DNA of 64,000 nucleotides from Paraburkholderia phenoliruptrix (GCF_019511605.1 NZ_JAEUAV010000022.1:1-64000); one strand, 5' to 3'. Positions 50,089-59,117 are shown, numbered from the stretch's first letter. Made by a program: numbers and translations. The notes: generated by a model not told the origin, from the sequence alone.

Positions 50089-51042
50089 CTATCGGGCGAC
50101 CATTTCGGCGCGCCCACCCCGTATCACTTCGATGCCGCCTGTCGCTCCCGTCCCCGCACGGATCGCGAGCCGGTTGGCGGGCGGCGCAAGTCTCGGCGCG
50201 CCAGGCACGACCGGCGCGCGCGGCGCGGCGCTGCCCGCGCCGCCCGACAATGCGTCGAGCGAGACGCCCGCCGCCGCGCGCGTCGAATCGCCGTGCGGTG
50301 CGCCTCCGCGCGTTTGCGTCGAGGTGCTCAGCACTGCCGGGAGCGGAGCAAACGCGCTCGCATCGATTACTTCGGGATCCTTCGGATTACGTAGCGCGAA
50401 CACGAGCCGCCCCGAGCTTTCCGCGAGTGTCAGCCGATCGACGTCGGCAACCGGCACGGCGAGCACCGCCGTCCTCACCATCCCGTTCGGATCGCCGGAT
50501 GTGTCGCCGGTGGCAGTCGCGTTGCCGAACGCCAGCACGCGCAGTTTCGACATCAGAAGACGTGCCTGCGTCTGCCCGATCTCGCCGCCGCTGCCCATGT
50601 TGCCGTCGCGCTTGAGCGTGAAGAACACATCGACGAAGTTGCCCGGCCGCAAGCGGTTGCCGACCGCATTGGACTCCTCGACGCGCACCGCCACCGCACG
50701 CTCGCCTGGCTCGATCCGCTCGGCGAGCCCCGACGACAGTTGCTCCTCGAGCACTGGTGCCTCGGCGCCGATGTCGGCGGCGGGCACGCGTCCCGCCACC
50801 AGCGACGGCTCGGCGAACGCGCCGTTTGGATGAATCGGCAGAGGCTGCACGCGCAATGCGTCGGCAGCGATCGGCTTGCCCGCGGGAAGCAGGCGCGCCG
50901 CCACCACGACCGGAAAGAGGCTTTGCCTGACCGACGTGACAGGCGCGGGCGCCGGCCGGCGCAACAGCGTCACGGCAATCACGCCCAGCAACAGCGCGAC
51001 GGCGATCAGAAGGCCCGCAGCAATGCGCGTGAACTTCAGCAT
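50089..51042 (-). CDS. cpaB: Tad pilus assembly protein CpaB (RcpC)
   Basis: A 317-residue protein. One membrane helix at the N-terminus (MLKFTRIAAGLLIAVALLLGVIAVTLL) is followed by a SAF domain (VVVAARLLPAGKPIAADALRVQPL) and a CpaB/RcpC domain with RLRPGNFVDVFFTLKRD and AVPVADVDRLTLAESSGRLVFALRNP. It modifies or gates the secretin. The C-terminus is Ala/Gly/Pro-rich. Confidence 0.9.
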   Translation of the reverse strand: MLKFTRIAAGLLIAVALLLGVIAVTLLRRPAPAPVTSVRQSLFPVVVAARLLPAGKPIAADALRVQPLPIHPNGAFAEPSLVAGRVPAADIGAEAPVLEEQLSSGLAERIEPGERAVAVRVEESNAVGNRLRPGNFVDVFFTLKRDGNMGSGGEIGQTQARLLMSKLRVLAFGNATATGDTSGDPNGMVRTAVLAVPVADVDRLTLAESSGRLVFALRNPKDPEVIDASAFAPLPAVLSTSTQTRGGAPHGDSTRAAAGVSLDALSGGAGSAAPRAPVVPGAPRLAPPANRLAIRAGTGATGGIEVIRGGRAEMVAR

Positions 51043-51133
51043 GACAAGGCCCGCCACGAAGCGCACGGGACCAGGCGGCCACGATGCATAGGTGAGCGAG
51101 CCGGGCCAGGCGGGACGGGAGCTTGTGCGTGAG

Positions 51134-51589
51134 TCACAGGATGTTCACCGGATTGAGTTGCACCGTCGCGGTACTGCTCAGACTGGCGGGCAGCACGAGG
51201 CCGAGCAAAGGAAGGTTTGGTATCAGCGGATGCGCCGCGTAGTCGTAGGTCAGGCTCACTGCCATGCAGGTCATGGCGGGTTGATAGCTGCACGCGGTGG
51301 GTACGCTCTGGCAGGACGCGGTGCTGATCATCGACGCGACCATGTTGGTGGCGGTGGCGCAGGCAGCCGCGGCGCGCAGCGTCAGCGCGGCGGCCACGTC
51401 GTTCGCCTTCTGGTAGTTCAGCGCCGCGCGCGCGCCCTCCTCGCTGGCAAGCGTGAGGCTCTGCTGCGCAACGAAGATGAGGCTGAAGGTCACGATCGCA
51501 TAGAACACGCAGAAGAACAGCGGAAACACGAGCGCGAATTCGATTGCGGTGGCGCCGCGTTGCGGGCGCGGGGAGCTCGGCCTGATCAT
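51134..51589 (-). CDS. tadE: Tad minor pseudopilin TadE
   Basis: A 151-residue protein with the classic TadE start RGATAIEFALVFPLFFCVFYAIVTF, where the conserved glutamate follows the prepilin-type cleavage region. The rest is extracytoplasmic, with an LNYQKANDVAAALTLRAAAACATAT stretch and several cysteines. Its ATG overlaps the prepilin peptidase stop (ATGA). Confidence 0.9.
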   Translation of the reverse strand: MIRPSSPRPQRGATAIEFALVFPLFFCVFYAIVTFSLIFVAQQSLTLASEEGARAALNYQKANDVAAALTLRAAAACATATNMVASMISTASCQSVPTACSYQPAMTCMAVSLTYDYAAHPLIPNLPLLGLVLPASLSSTATVQLNPVNIL

Positions 51590-52107
51590 CGGAGGCCTCC
51601 GGCAACGAGCTGCACGGCGAGCCACAGCATCAAAGGCACGGTCAGACATGCGGCAAACGGGGTGGCGCGGCGGCCAGCCAGTTCGAAGGTGGGCGCGCGG
51701 CGTCCGGACAATGACGCCATGCGTGGGCGCGCCGCAGCCAGCACCCACAGCGCGTGCAATCCGGCAAGGACGCTCGCCACGGCCCACAAGCCCAGCAGCG
51801 CGTGGATGCCGCACCATGCGCCGAGCACTGCGAAAACCTTGACGTCCGCGGCGCCCATCACGCCGAGCGCGAACAACGGCAACAGCACGGCGAGGCCGAC
51901 CGCAGCACCCGCCGCCGCCTGAGCTGCGGATATACCGAACGGACAAATGCCGAATAAAGCGCATAGAAACGCCGCTATCAAACCAGTAACGACGAGCCCA
52001 TTGGAAATACGCCGGCTGCGGCAATCGCTAATAGCGACACACGCACACCAGATCATGAATAAGAAAAGTGCAATGGACACTTGCATAGCAGATTTTGACG
52101 GGCGCAT
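51586..52107 (-). CDS. cpaA: Prepilin peptidase CpaA (TadV)
   Basis: A 173-residue type IV prepilin peptidase of the short TadV class. The two catalytic aspartates lie in AISDCRSRRISNG and GAADVKVF (the GxGD-type motif, here with GAAD). Several membrane helices surround them. It cleaves Flp and the pseudopilins before assembly. It lies between the flp and tadE genes, as is usual. Confidence 0.88.
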   Translation of the reverse strand: MRPSKSAMQVSIALFLFMIWCACVAISDCRSRRISNGLVVTGLIAAFLCALFGICPFGISAAQAAAGAAVGLAVLLPLFALGVMGAADVKVFAVLGAWCGIHALLGLWAVASVLAGLHALWVLAAARPRMASLSGRRAPTFELAGRRATPFAACLTVPLMLWLAVQLVAGGLR

Positions 52108-52224
52108 AAATCCACCCGGATTGCAATCGCAATCCGGGTGCGCCTGTCAGGCAAAACCCCGTCGGCGAATTACAGCGTTAAATGAATAACGCCTTGCACT
52201 CGCCCGACCGGGTCGCCGATCGCA

Positions 52225-52404
52225 TTAATTTTTGCTGATGGCAGGCAAAAGCCCGGCGACCGTCTGAAATGCAGTATTGAGCTGCGTGCCGAGTCCTTGC
52301 ACGGTCGAGCCGATAACAACGACGATCAGGCCCGCGATGAGGCCATATTCCAGTGCGGTAACGCCCCGGTTATCTCTCAGAAAGCTTGTGGCGAACTTTT
52401 TCAT
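52225..52404 (-). CDS. flp: Flp-type major pilin
   Basis: A 59-residue pilin: a basic leader MKKFATSFLRDNRG, then VTALEYGLIAGLIVVVIGS, which carries the conserved Glu-Tyr of Flp pilins right after the cleavage glycine, and a short tail ending LLPAISKN. GAGGG precedes the ATG. It is the first gene of the Tad cluster and encodes the fibre subunit. Confidence 0.95.
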   Translation of the reverse strand: MKKFATSFLRDNRGVTALEYGLIAGLIVVVIGSTVQGLGTQLNTAFQTVAGLLPAISKN

Positions 52405-52761
52405 TCTTACCCTCGATCTTCGATTTATTCGTCTTTCTATGTGCCGCTGGTCTCTCAGTCCCGGCGCGGTATCTCGCGTCGTAGCGGCTCCCGTTGCGGC
52501 CGTTCCCAATGGAACGGATGTGTATGAGCTGTCTGTTCGATAACCCACCTCCCTCGTGATGCCGCGCAACTGTGGCGTTTTATAGCCGAACAATCTTATT
52601 AAAGCAATTGTGCTTTGCCCGCGGACGCGTCTGCGTGCATGTTCTTCTCGTGCACATAGGTTAACGGTTGTTCGTGCGTTGCAGCACATAGTATTAACCA
52701 TAACTTTGAATCGTTGCACTAATTATCTTTTGGGTACTGCGCTGCTGCATGAGCGCCCGCG

Positions 52762-52783
52762 TTACGGCGGATTCCGTAACGGC
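52762..52783. promoter_or_regulatory. Inverted repeat CGTTACGG-N6-CCGTAACG, candidate operator
   Basis: Perfect 8-base arms at 52762-52769 and 52776-52783 flank a 6-base spacer. Twelve bases further, CCGTTACGTTACG repeats the half-site on the same strand. It is placed between flp and the lipoprotein gene where an activator of either could bind. Confidence 0.6.
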
Positions 52784-52942
52784 GTATGCGGACCGTTACG
52801 TTACGCAGCGCCCGGTAATGCGCCGCCGCGTACCTCTTTTTGCCAATTTCTGATTTAGCGCTCACTCCATCAAATCCTGGAATGCCTTATTCGACAAGGC
52901 GTTACGGCTCGCATTCGAAAATCCGCGCTATTGATCAGCGGA

Positions 52943-52958
52943 AATGGCATGGGTCCTG
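52943..52958 (+). promoter_or_regulatory. Sigma-54 (-24/-12) promoter match
   Basis: TGGCATGGGTCCTGCA matches the consensus TGGCACG-N4-TTGCA with the invariant GG and GC at the right spacing; one base of the -12 element and one of the -24 element differ. Transcription would start near 52969, 39 bases before the lipoprotein ATG. The sigma-54 activator encoded in the Tad cluster is the obvious candidate regulator. Confidence 0.6.
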
Positions 52959-53007
52959 CAGAGAGAGCCCGCAGCAGGACCACACAACACATGCGATGCG
53001 AGGCGAC

Positions 53008-54528
53008 ATGAACATTCCAACGATCCACACCGACAACATTCACACCACTCATACGGGAAACACGGCCAGCCGCGCGCTACGCAGCACGGTGATCGCGGCC
53101 GGCGTGGCCGCGCTGCTTACGCTCAGCGCCTGCGGGGGCTCCGGCAGCCTCAGTTCGGGCACCGGCAGCAAGGGCAGCGGCTCTGCGGGCGGCACGCTGT
53201 CGACGGGAAGCGGCAGCGGCTCGATGGGCTCGGCCGGCTCCGGCAGCAACTCCAATACGAACACGAACACCAACAGCAACCCCGATACGCACACGGACCC
53301 CGGCACCAATCCCGCCACGACGCCGGTGGCCAATGCAGTCGGCACGGTGGTGGGCAACACGGGCGGTGTGATCGGCGACGTAGGCTCGACAGTCTCGGGC
53401 ATCGGCACAGTGATCGGCTCGCAGACGCTGCCGGGCGTCGGCACGCAAACTCCCCAGGCCGCAGGAGGCATTGTCCAGGAAGTCGGCGCAGCGGTGTCGA
53501 CGCTCGGCGGCGGCGTCACGCAAGGGCTCGGTCAGCTAGGCACCGGCAGCAATGCGCTCGGGACCACGGTATCGAGCGTGGGCGGCGCGCTCGGACACGT
53601 GGGCGGCGCGGTGACGGACGCAGGCAGCCTCGTAAGTAGCCTCGGCAGCGGGCCGCTTGCGCCCCTGTCTGCGATCACGACGCCGCTCGGCGGCGCCGTC
53701 ACGACCTTGGGCGGCGCGGTCACAAACGGCGGCAGCATGCTCGGCACGGCTCTTTCGACGGGCCCGGTCCAGCAGGTCACGCAAACACTCAGTACCGCGA
53801 TCACACCCATTACGTCGATGGTCGCATCGACCACGCAGACGGTCGGCACGACAACGGGGCTCGGGACGCCGGTCAATACGCTGCTGTCGACACTCGGCGG
53901 CGGACTCAAGCAGGCCGGCACGCTGCTCGCCACGTCCGGTGGCAATCCCGTCACGACTGCACTCGGACGCACCGTCACGGACACCGGCACCACGGTCGCC
54001 TCCGTCGGCGGATTGCTGACGGGCGGCACCGGCGGCAACCCGCTCGCGCCGCTGACGAGCGCGCTGGGTGGCCTCACCGGTGGAGCGGCCACCGGACCGC
54101 TAGCGCCTGTGACCAGTGCGCTTGGCGGCGTGACCGGCGGCGCCGGCAGCGGCCCGCTCGCGCCGGTCACCGGCACGCTGGCTGGCTTGACGGGCGCGCT
54201 TGGCGGTGCGTCCGGCGGTGCAAGCCCGCTCGCGCCTGTGACCGGTGTGCTGTCGAGTGTGACGAGCGGATTGAGCGGCGCGGCCGGCAGCAGTAGCCCG
54301 TTGGCGCCTGTGACAGGCGTGCTGTCGACGGTCACTGGTGCGCTCGGCGGCGTCGCCACGACGACCGCGGCGGCAACCCCCAGCGCGACGCGCACGACGA
54401 GCACCACGCCCACGACGCCCACCGGTGTATCGCTCACGGCCAGCTCGGGCAATGGCACGGCAAGCAATCCGCTTGCGCCGGTGACCTCGCTGGTTGGCGG
54501 CCTGCTCGGGGGATTGTCGAAGAAGTAG
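53008..54528 (+). CDS. Large Gly/Thr/Ser-rich repeat lipoprotein, copy 1
   Basis: A 506-residue lipoprotein: the signal ends in LLTLSAC, a lipobox. Residues ~50-110 are a Gly/Ser/Asn/Thr linker. The rest is built from repeats such as PLAPVTSALGGLTGGA and SVGGALGHVGGAVTDAGSLV. Similar proteins are sometimes labelled collagen-like, but I see no regular Gly-X-Y pattern. It is paralogous to the next gene (both contain TQTLSTAITPI/TQPLSTAITPI and a following TGLG block). AGG lies upstream of the ATG, and a sigma-54-type promoter precedes it. A surface or matrix role is inferred from composition and from the neighbouring pilus and TpsB genes. Confidence 0.8.
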   Translation: MNIPTIHTDNIHTTHTGNTASRALRSTVIAAGVAALLTLSACGGSGSLSSGTGSKGSGSAGGTLSTGSGSGSMGSAGSGSNSNTNTNTNSNPDTHTDPGTNPATTPVANAVGTVVGNTGGVIGDVGSTVSGIGTVIGSQTLPGVGTQTPQAAGGIVQEVGAAVSTLGGGVTQGLGQLGTGSNALGTTVSSVGGALGHVGGAVTDAGSLVSSLGSGPLAPLSAITTPLGGAVTTLGGAVTNGGSMLGTALSTGPVQQVTQTLSTAITPITSMVASTTQTVGTTTGLGTPVNTLLSTLGGGLKQAGTLLATSGGNPVTTALGRTVTDTGTTVASVGGLLTGGTGGNPLAPLTSALGGLTGGAATGPLAPVTSALGGVTGGAGSGPLAPVTGTLAGLTGALGGASGGASPLAPVTGVLSSVTSGLSGAAGSSSPLAPVTGVLSTVTGALGGVATTTAAATPSATRTTSTTPTTPTGVSLTASSGNGTASNPLAPVTSLVGGLLGGLSKK

Positions 54529-54861
54529 GCGTGGCCGCTCACGCAGGGAGTAGGCAGGGAGTAAGCAGCGAAGCACGCACGAAAGCAACGCGGGACGCAT
54601 GTGGCGAAACACGTGACGTAACACGCGGCGGACCACGTAGCGAAGCACGCACCGCGCGACGCTTCGAGCGATGGTCCGCGACCGCCGCCCATGCCGGAGA
54701 TTCCACCGCGAGCACGCATGACAGCCGCGTTGATCCCGGCATCCTGGCCTGATCCGAATACAGCAGTCTCGATACGGCTCAAAGAAAGCCGCGCCGCCAT
54801 CTCGAAGAGACAGCGCGCGCCAGTAGCAAACACGATTGCCAGAAGGCATTGAGGAGCACAC
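54529..54861. other. Intergenic region between the two repeat lipoproteins
   Basis: 333 bases without a gene. GAAGCACGCAC and AACACG phrases recur at 54560-54660. No promoter match as good as that before copy 1 was seen, so read-through from copy 1 is possible. Confidence 0.4.
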
Positions 54862-56265
54862 ATGTCCACACCCCGTCTGTTGAACCGACACTCCGCCGCG
54901 ACCGTCTTCATGTCGTTGCGCACGCCGTTGATTGCCGTTGCCGTCGCCGGCCTGCTCGCCGCGTGCGGCGGCAGCACGGTCAATTCGCCGCCCACGTCCA
55001 GCACCGGCAGCGGCAGCGGCTCCGGATCGACCGGCAGCGGCGGCAACACGACGACGACCACCACCGGCACCCCAGGCGCCGTCACGGGCGCCGCGAAGAC
55101 GACCAACGATCTCGGCGCGACCATCGCCGCGCAGACCATTCCCGGTCTGAGCCCGCAAGTCACGCAAGGTCTCGGCAACGCAGTGTCGGGTACGAGCAGT
55201 ACGCTGAACACGCTCGCCAACGCGGTGAGCGGCGGCGTCGGCCAGATCGGCGCGACGCAGAATCCGGTCGGCACCACGGTCGCGGGTCTCGGCTCGGTGG
55301 TGAGTTCGACGAGCGGCGTCGTGCAAGGCCTGAGCACTGCCGTGGACGGCCTCGGCAGCGGCAATCTTGCACCGCTGTCGCCGGTTACGACGCCGTTGGC
55401 TGGCGCATTGTCGACCACCGCCACCGCACTCAACGCGGGTGGCGCCACGCTCGGCAATACGCTCGGCTCGCCCCCGGTTCAGCAACTCACGCAACCGCTC
55501 AGTACAGCGATCACGCCAATTGTCGTCACCGCGGGTCTCGTCACCCAGGCGGCCGGCACGCAGACGGGCCTCGGCGCACCGCTCGGGGGTCTGCTGGCTC
55601 AGCTTGGCGGCGCACTCGGCACTGCGGGCTCGCAGGCGGGCTCGATAAGCGGCAACCCGATAGGCGCCGATGCCGGTGCGCTGATCGGCTCTCTCGGCAA
55701 CACCGTGACGAACGCGGGCGGGCTCGTCAATCCAAACGGCCCGAACGGCGTGCTGCCGATTCCCGGGCTGATTACGAGCCTTGTCGGCAGCATGAATGTC
55801 AGCATTGCCAACGGACCGCCATCGAACAGCAGCCCGTTTGGCCCGCTGCAAGACACGCTGGCCAGCCTTGGGCTCGGCGGCAATCCGCTCGGCTCGCTGT
55901 CGACGCTGCTCGGCGGCACGCCGCTCGCCGGGGTCGGCTCGGGGCTGAGCGGCGCCCCTCTCGGCCCGCTGACTTCCGCGCTGAGCGGTACGGGCAGCGG
56001 AACAAGCCCGCTGTCGTCGCTGCAGTCGGTGACCGGTGTGCTGGCCGGCGTGACTGGCGGTGCAGCGGGCGGAGGAGCGGGCGCGGGCGGCTCGGGCGGC
56101 GCACAGGCGCTCGGGCCTGTGACCGCGCTGGTTGGGCAACTGACGGGCGCCTTGAGCGGCGCCGCCGGCTCCACCGCCGCCACAACGTCGACGAGTACCC
56201 CCGGCAGTCCGGCGGGCGGGCTGACCACGTTACTGGGCGGGCTCGTGCCGGGCAGTCGTAAGTAG
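54862..56265 (+). CDS. Large Gly/Thr/Ser-rich repeat lipoprotein, copy 2
   Basis: A 467-residue lipoprotein with signal and lipobox VAGLLAACGG. It shares the layout of copy 1: a Ser/Thr/Gly linker, a TIPGLSPQVTQGLGNAVS region, then PPVQQLTQPLSTAITPI, TQTGLGAPLGGLLAQLGGALG and a Gly/Ala-rich end. The two are diverged tandem paralogues. GAGGAG precedes the ATG. It lies upstream of a TpsB-type transporter gene. Confidence 0.8.
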   Translation: MSTPRLLNRHSAATVFMSLRTPLIAVAVAGLLAACGGSTVNSPPTSSTGSGSGSGSTGSGGNTTTTTTGTPGAVTGAAKTTNDLGATIAAQTIPGLSPQVTQGLGNAVSGTSSTLNTLANAVSGGVGQIGATQNPVGTTVAGLGSVVSSTSGVVQGLSTAVDGLGSGNLAPLSPVTTPLAGALSTTATALNAGGATLGNTLGSPPVQQLTQPLSTAITPIVVTAGLVTQAAGTQTGLGAPLGGLLAQLGGALGTAGSQAGSISGNPIGADAGALIGSLGNTVTNAGGLVNPNGPNGVLPIPGLITSLVGSMNVSIANGPPSNSSPFGPLQDTLASLGLGGNPLGSLSTLLGGTPLAGVGSGLSGAPLGPLTSALSGTGSGTSPLSSLQSVTGVLAGVTGGAAGGGAGAGGSGGAQALGPVTALVGQLTGALSGAAGSTAATTSTSTPGSPAGGLTTLLGGLVPGSRK

Positions 56266-56574
56266 TCCGCATGAAGGTTGGGGCGCGACGTGCATGGCAT
56301 CTTTTGAGAGGCCGTCACGGTCTCGCGCCCGGCCGTTGCGGGCGGCTCGCGTCGCACAGCGTGACATGACATGCCATTACACGAATGGGCCGCGCAGCAT
56401 GTCGCATGCGCCCTCTTTCGCATTGCATTCAAGCTTCGTGCAACTGATGACGTAAAACATGGCGGGACGGCGAACTCCGTCCGGCCATACATAAATCGAG
56501 CGCTGTCCGGCGGCAAGGCCATGCCGCGCAACCGCAGACGCTCGCAGAACAAAACGGCATACGAGGACAGTCCG
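56266..56574. other. Intergenic region upstream of the TpsB gene
   Basis: 309 bases with no gene. A TGGCATC at 56295 was checked as a sigma-54 element but lacks the -12 half. The promoter of the transporter is not obvious. Confidence 0.35.
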
Positions 56575-58281
56575 ATGAAACCCGGCTACCGCAGCACCTG
56601 GACGTTCATGCTCGCGGCGTTCGCCGCGAGCGCAATGCAAGCGCCCGCACATGCGCAGTCGCGACCCGCCGCGGTGGCCGGCGGCAATCCGCTGGATTCA
56701 CTGCCGCAAATCAAGGCGCCCGACAAAGGTCCGAACGTGACCCTGCAGGTCGCGCCGCAAGCGCCTCAACTACAGGAACTGCTTGCGCGCCATCTCACGC
56801 CGACCCGCGTTCAGGTCGAAGGCGTCAAGTCGATTCCCTTCGACGACGTCGCGCAACGCTTCACGCCGCTAGTCGGCAAAGACATGACCATCGGCGATCT
56901 GATCGAGGTGGCCAACGGCGTAACAAAGCTCTACCAGGAGCGCGGCTTCGCGCTTTCGTTTGCATTTATCCCGGCACAGACATTCGACGACGGCGTGGTG
57001 CGCGTGACGGTAGTGGAAGGCTATGTGTCCGCCGTCAAGGTGACGGGCAAGGCTGGCGCAGTGGAAGAGAAAATCCGCGCGATCGCCGATCACATCACTG
57101 CCGACCGGCCGCTGCGGCGCGCCACCTTCGAACGTTATATCAACGTGCTCGGGCTGTTGCCCGGCGTGAAGGTCGCCGCGAACGTCCCGCCGCCGCAGAA
57201 CACGGACGGTGCAACTACGCTCGAGCTGAACGTGGAGCGCAAGCCTTTCAATGTCAGTACCGGCATCGACTTCAATCATCCCGGCGTGCAAGGCCTGCTG
57301 AGCGCGACCGAAAATGGCCTTACCGCGCTAGGCGAACAACTGAGCGTGTCGGCGCTGCTGCCGAAAGGCCGCGACAACGTCACTTATCTGGCCGCGCATG
57401 CCACCGTGCCGGTCGGCAGCAATGGCCTGATTGCGAAGCTCGACGCATCGCACTATCGCGGCAATCCGGTCGACAATCCGGGCCTGCCGTCCTACGTCGA
57501 GCGCACGGTGATCAACGACAAGATCGGCGGCTCGCTGGCCTACCCCATCCTCCTGAGCAATTCGCAGAGCGTGATCGGCACTGCGTCGGTGTATGCCTCG
57601 CACGACGAGGACCGCTATCACAATCAACAGACGGGTGCGCAGATCGGCCTGCGGTCGCAAGTGCGCGTGATGCAGTTGCAAGCCGACTACACGAGCGTGC
57701 AAACGGGCCAGGTGCGCCGCGCGAGCCTTAACGTGGCGAAGGCGTTCGACATTCTGGGCGCGTCGAAGGCCGGCGATTCGAATGTTCTCGGCACGCGCGT
57801 CAGCAATCCGGCTTCGATCAACTTTGTGCGCACCGGTGCGAGCTTTTCACAAACCAATGAGTGGCCCTTCAAGATCGGTACGGCCATCTCGCTGACCGGC
57901 CAGTACAGCGCCGTTTCGCTGCCGACCTCCGAGCAGATCGCTTTCGGCGCGCAGCGTTTCGCGCAAGGCTATCAGCCAGGCGAAGCGTCGGGCGATTCAG
58001 GCTGGGGCGCCATGTTCGAGATCAACCGCGCGTTCACGCCGGGCTTCACGTATCTGCGCACGTTCACGCCGTACATTTCGTTCGACATGGCGCGTGTCTA
58101 TCTGCATGCGGGCACGCCCTCGCCGTCGCGGCTTGCGTCGATTGCATTTGGCTTTCGGATCAGCGACGCGAAGTACTACAGCCTCGATCTCTCGGTGGCG
58201 AAGGCGGTCGGCGACGCTCCAGTCGAGAGCGCGTCGCGCAGTCCGCGCATCAATGCCACGTTCTCGTACCAGTTGAACTGA
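56575..58281 (+). CDS. Two-partner secretion outer-membrane transporter (ShlB/FhaC/HecB family)
   Basis: A 568-residue protein. A signal peptide ends at ~AHAQS. A POTRA domain lies at ~75-160 (RVQVEGVKSIPFDDVAQRFTPLVGKDMTIGDLIEVANGVTKLYQERGFALSFAFIPAQ). A beta-barrel follows, ending in the aromatic NATFSYQLN. The L6 loop motif, VRGY in most members, reads AQGYQPGEASGDSGWG here. Members export large adhesins or haemolysins encoded nearby, but no TpsA gene is in the window; the two repeat lipoproteins just upstream are the only candidates. GAGGA precedes the ATG. Confidence 0.9.
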   Translation: MKPGYRSTWTFMLAAFAASAMQAPAHAQSRPAAVAGGNPLDSLPQIKAPDKGPNVTLQVAPQAPQLQELLARHLTPTRVQVEGVKSIPFDDVAQRFTPLVGKDMTIGDLIEVANGVTKLYQERGFALSFAFIPAQTFDDGVVRVTVVEGYVSAVKVTGKAGAVEEKIRAIADHITADRPLRRATFERYINVLGLLPGVKVAANVPPPQNTDGATTLELNVERKPFNVSTGIDFNHPGVQGLLSATENGLTALGEQLSVSALLPKGRDNVTYLAAHATVPVGSNGLIAKLDASHYRGNPVDNPGLPSYVERTVINDKIGGSLAYPILLSNSQSVIGTASVYASHDEDRYHNQQTGAQIGLRSQVRVMQLQADYTSVQTGQVRRASLNVAKAFDILGASKAGDSNVLGTRVSNPASINFVRTGASFSQTNEWPFKIGTAISLTGQYSAVSLPTSEQIAFGAQRFAQGYQPGEASGDSGWGAMFEINRAFTPGFTYLRTFTPYISFDMARVYLHAGTPSPSRLASIAFGFRISDAKYYSLDLSVAKAVGDAPVESASRSPRINATFSYQLN

Positions 58282-58550
58282 GCCCAACCTGGCAAGACTG
58301 CGCTGCGCATGAAGTGCCACAGCCGATTAGAGGCTTCACTATCAAACCATGCGCGCACTTTCGCGCGCACTTCACGTATTCTGCATCGATCACATCACGC
58401 GGCCGCCCAGAGCCGCGGGACCGGCCCTTCGGGTGCGGCGCGTCAGGAGACCCCCAAGGCATCACGCGACATGCAAGGCAAGCGCCTCACGCGGTGCCAA
58501 TAACGCTGCGCGACCATGATCGCGCCATCTTTTATTCACGGAGGAAGACA

Positions 58551-59045
58551 ATGATGCAGTTGGCTCAGCTCACTCAGCGCGCCCGAACCCTCGCACTACG
58601 CACGGCGCAACACGCGGCGCTCGCCGGCGTGCTGCTCGCGAGCGCCGCCACCGCGATGGCACAGGCCGATACGCCGGTGGGCACGTGGCAGACCATCGAC
58701 GATCACACCGGCCAGCCCAAGGCGCTCGTGCAGATCATGCAGGACGGCAATGGCACGCTAAGCGGCAAGGTGATCAAGGGACTCGGCCCGAACGACCAGC
58801 CGGATCGTCGCTGCACCGCGTGCACCGACTCGCGCAAGGACCAGCCGATTCTCGGCATGACGATCATCAGCGACATGAAGAAGGACGGCGACGCCTGGGA
58901 TCACGGGCAGATTCTGGACCCGGAAAACGGCAAGCTCTACAAGTGCAAGATGCGCCTTGAAGACGACGGCAACAAGCTCGTGGTGCGCGGATACATCGGC
59001 GTGTCGCTGCTGGGACGCTCGCAAACGTGGGTTCGCCAGCAGTAG
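58551..59045 (+). CDS. Exported DUF2147 protein
   Basis: A 164-residue protein with a signal peptide ending AATAMAQ. The mature part TPVGTWQTIDDHTGQPKALVQIMQDGNGTLSGKVIKGL and CTACTDSRKDQPILGMTIISDMKKDGDAWDHGQILDPENGKLYKCKM is typical of DUF2147, with the conserved CTAC pair. The function is unknown. GGAGGAAG precedes the ATG. A second in-frame ATG follows directly. Confidence 0.88.
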   Translation: MMQLAQLTQRARTLALRTAQHAALAGVLLASAATAMAQADTPVGTWQTIDDHTGQPKALVQIMQDGNGTLSGKVIKGLGPNDQPDRRCTACTDSRKDQPILGMTIISDMKKDGDAWDHGQILDPENGKLYKCKMRLEDDGNKLVVRGYIGVSLLGRSQTWVRQQ

Positions 59046-59082
59046 GATGGCGCCGTAGCCGCACCCGGTGCGCACAAAAAAG

Positions 59083-59117
59083 AAACGGCCGACGATATGA
59101 TCGTTCGGCCGTTTTTG
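59083..59117. terminator. Bidirectional intrinsic terminator
   Basis: AAACGGCCGACGAT and ATCGTTCGGCCGTTT form a long stem with one bulged base. A T-run follows on the plus strand, and an A-run (AAAAAAG) precedes it, so it can also stop minus-strand transcripts. It separates the convergent DUF2147 and DUF4096 genes. Confidence 0.88.

Larger units (their letters stand above)
52405..53007. other. 603-base divergent control region between flp and the repeat lipoprotein
   Basis: No gene is present. The left 200 bases are the flp leader. The middle carries a CGTTACGG inverted repeat (52762-52783) plus further GTTACG phrases to ~52812, and the right end a sigma-54 promoter match for the plus-strand lipoprotein. 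The stretch is AT-richer than the genes around it, with TTATTAAAGC and AATTATC stretches in the middle. Confidence 0.6.

Noticed and set aside
53532..56139. Very long minus-strand open frames opposite the repeat lipoproteins
   Set aside because: Val/Pro/Ala and Arg/Ala translations arise from the repetitive coding strand. The plus-strand frames have signal peptides, lipoboxes and ribosome binding sites.
53008..56265. Repeat lipoproteins considered as true collagen-like proteins
   Set aside because: Glycine is frequent but not at every third residue, so a collagen triple helix is not supported by the sequence.
56295..56309. TGGCATC considered as a sigma-54 promoter for the TpsB gene
   Set aside because: The -12 half (TTGC) is missing at the required spacing.
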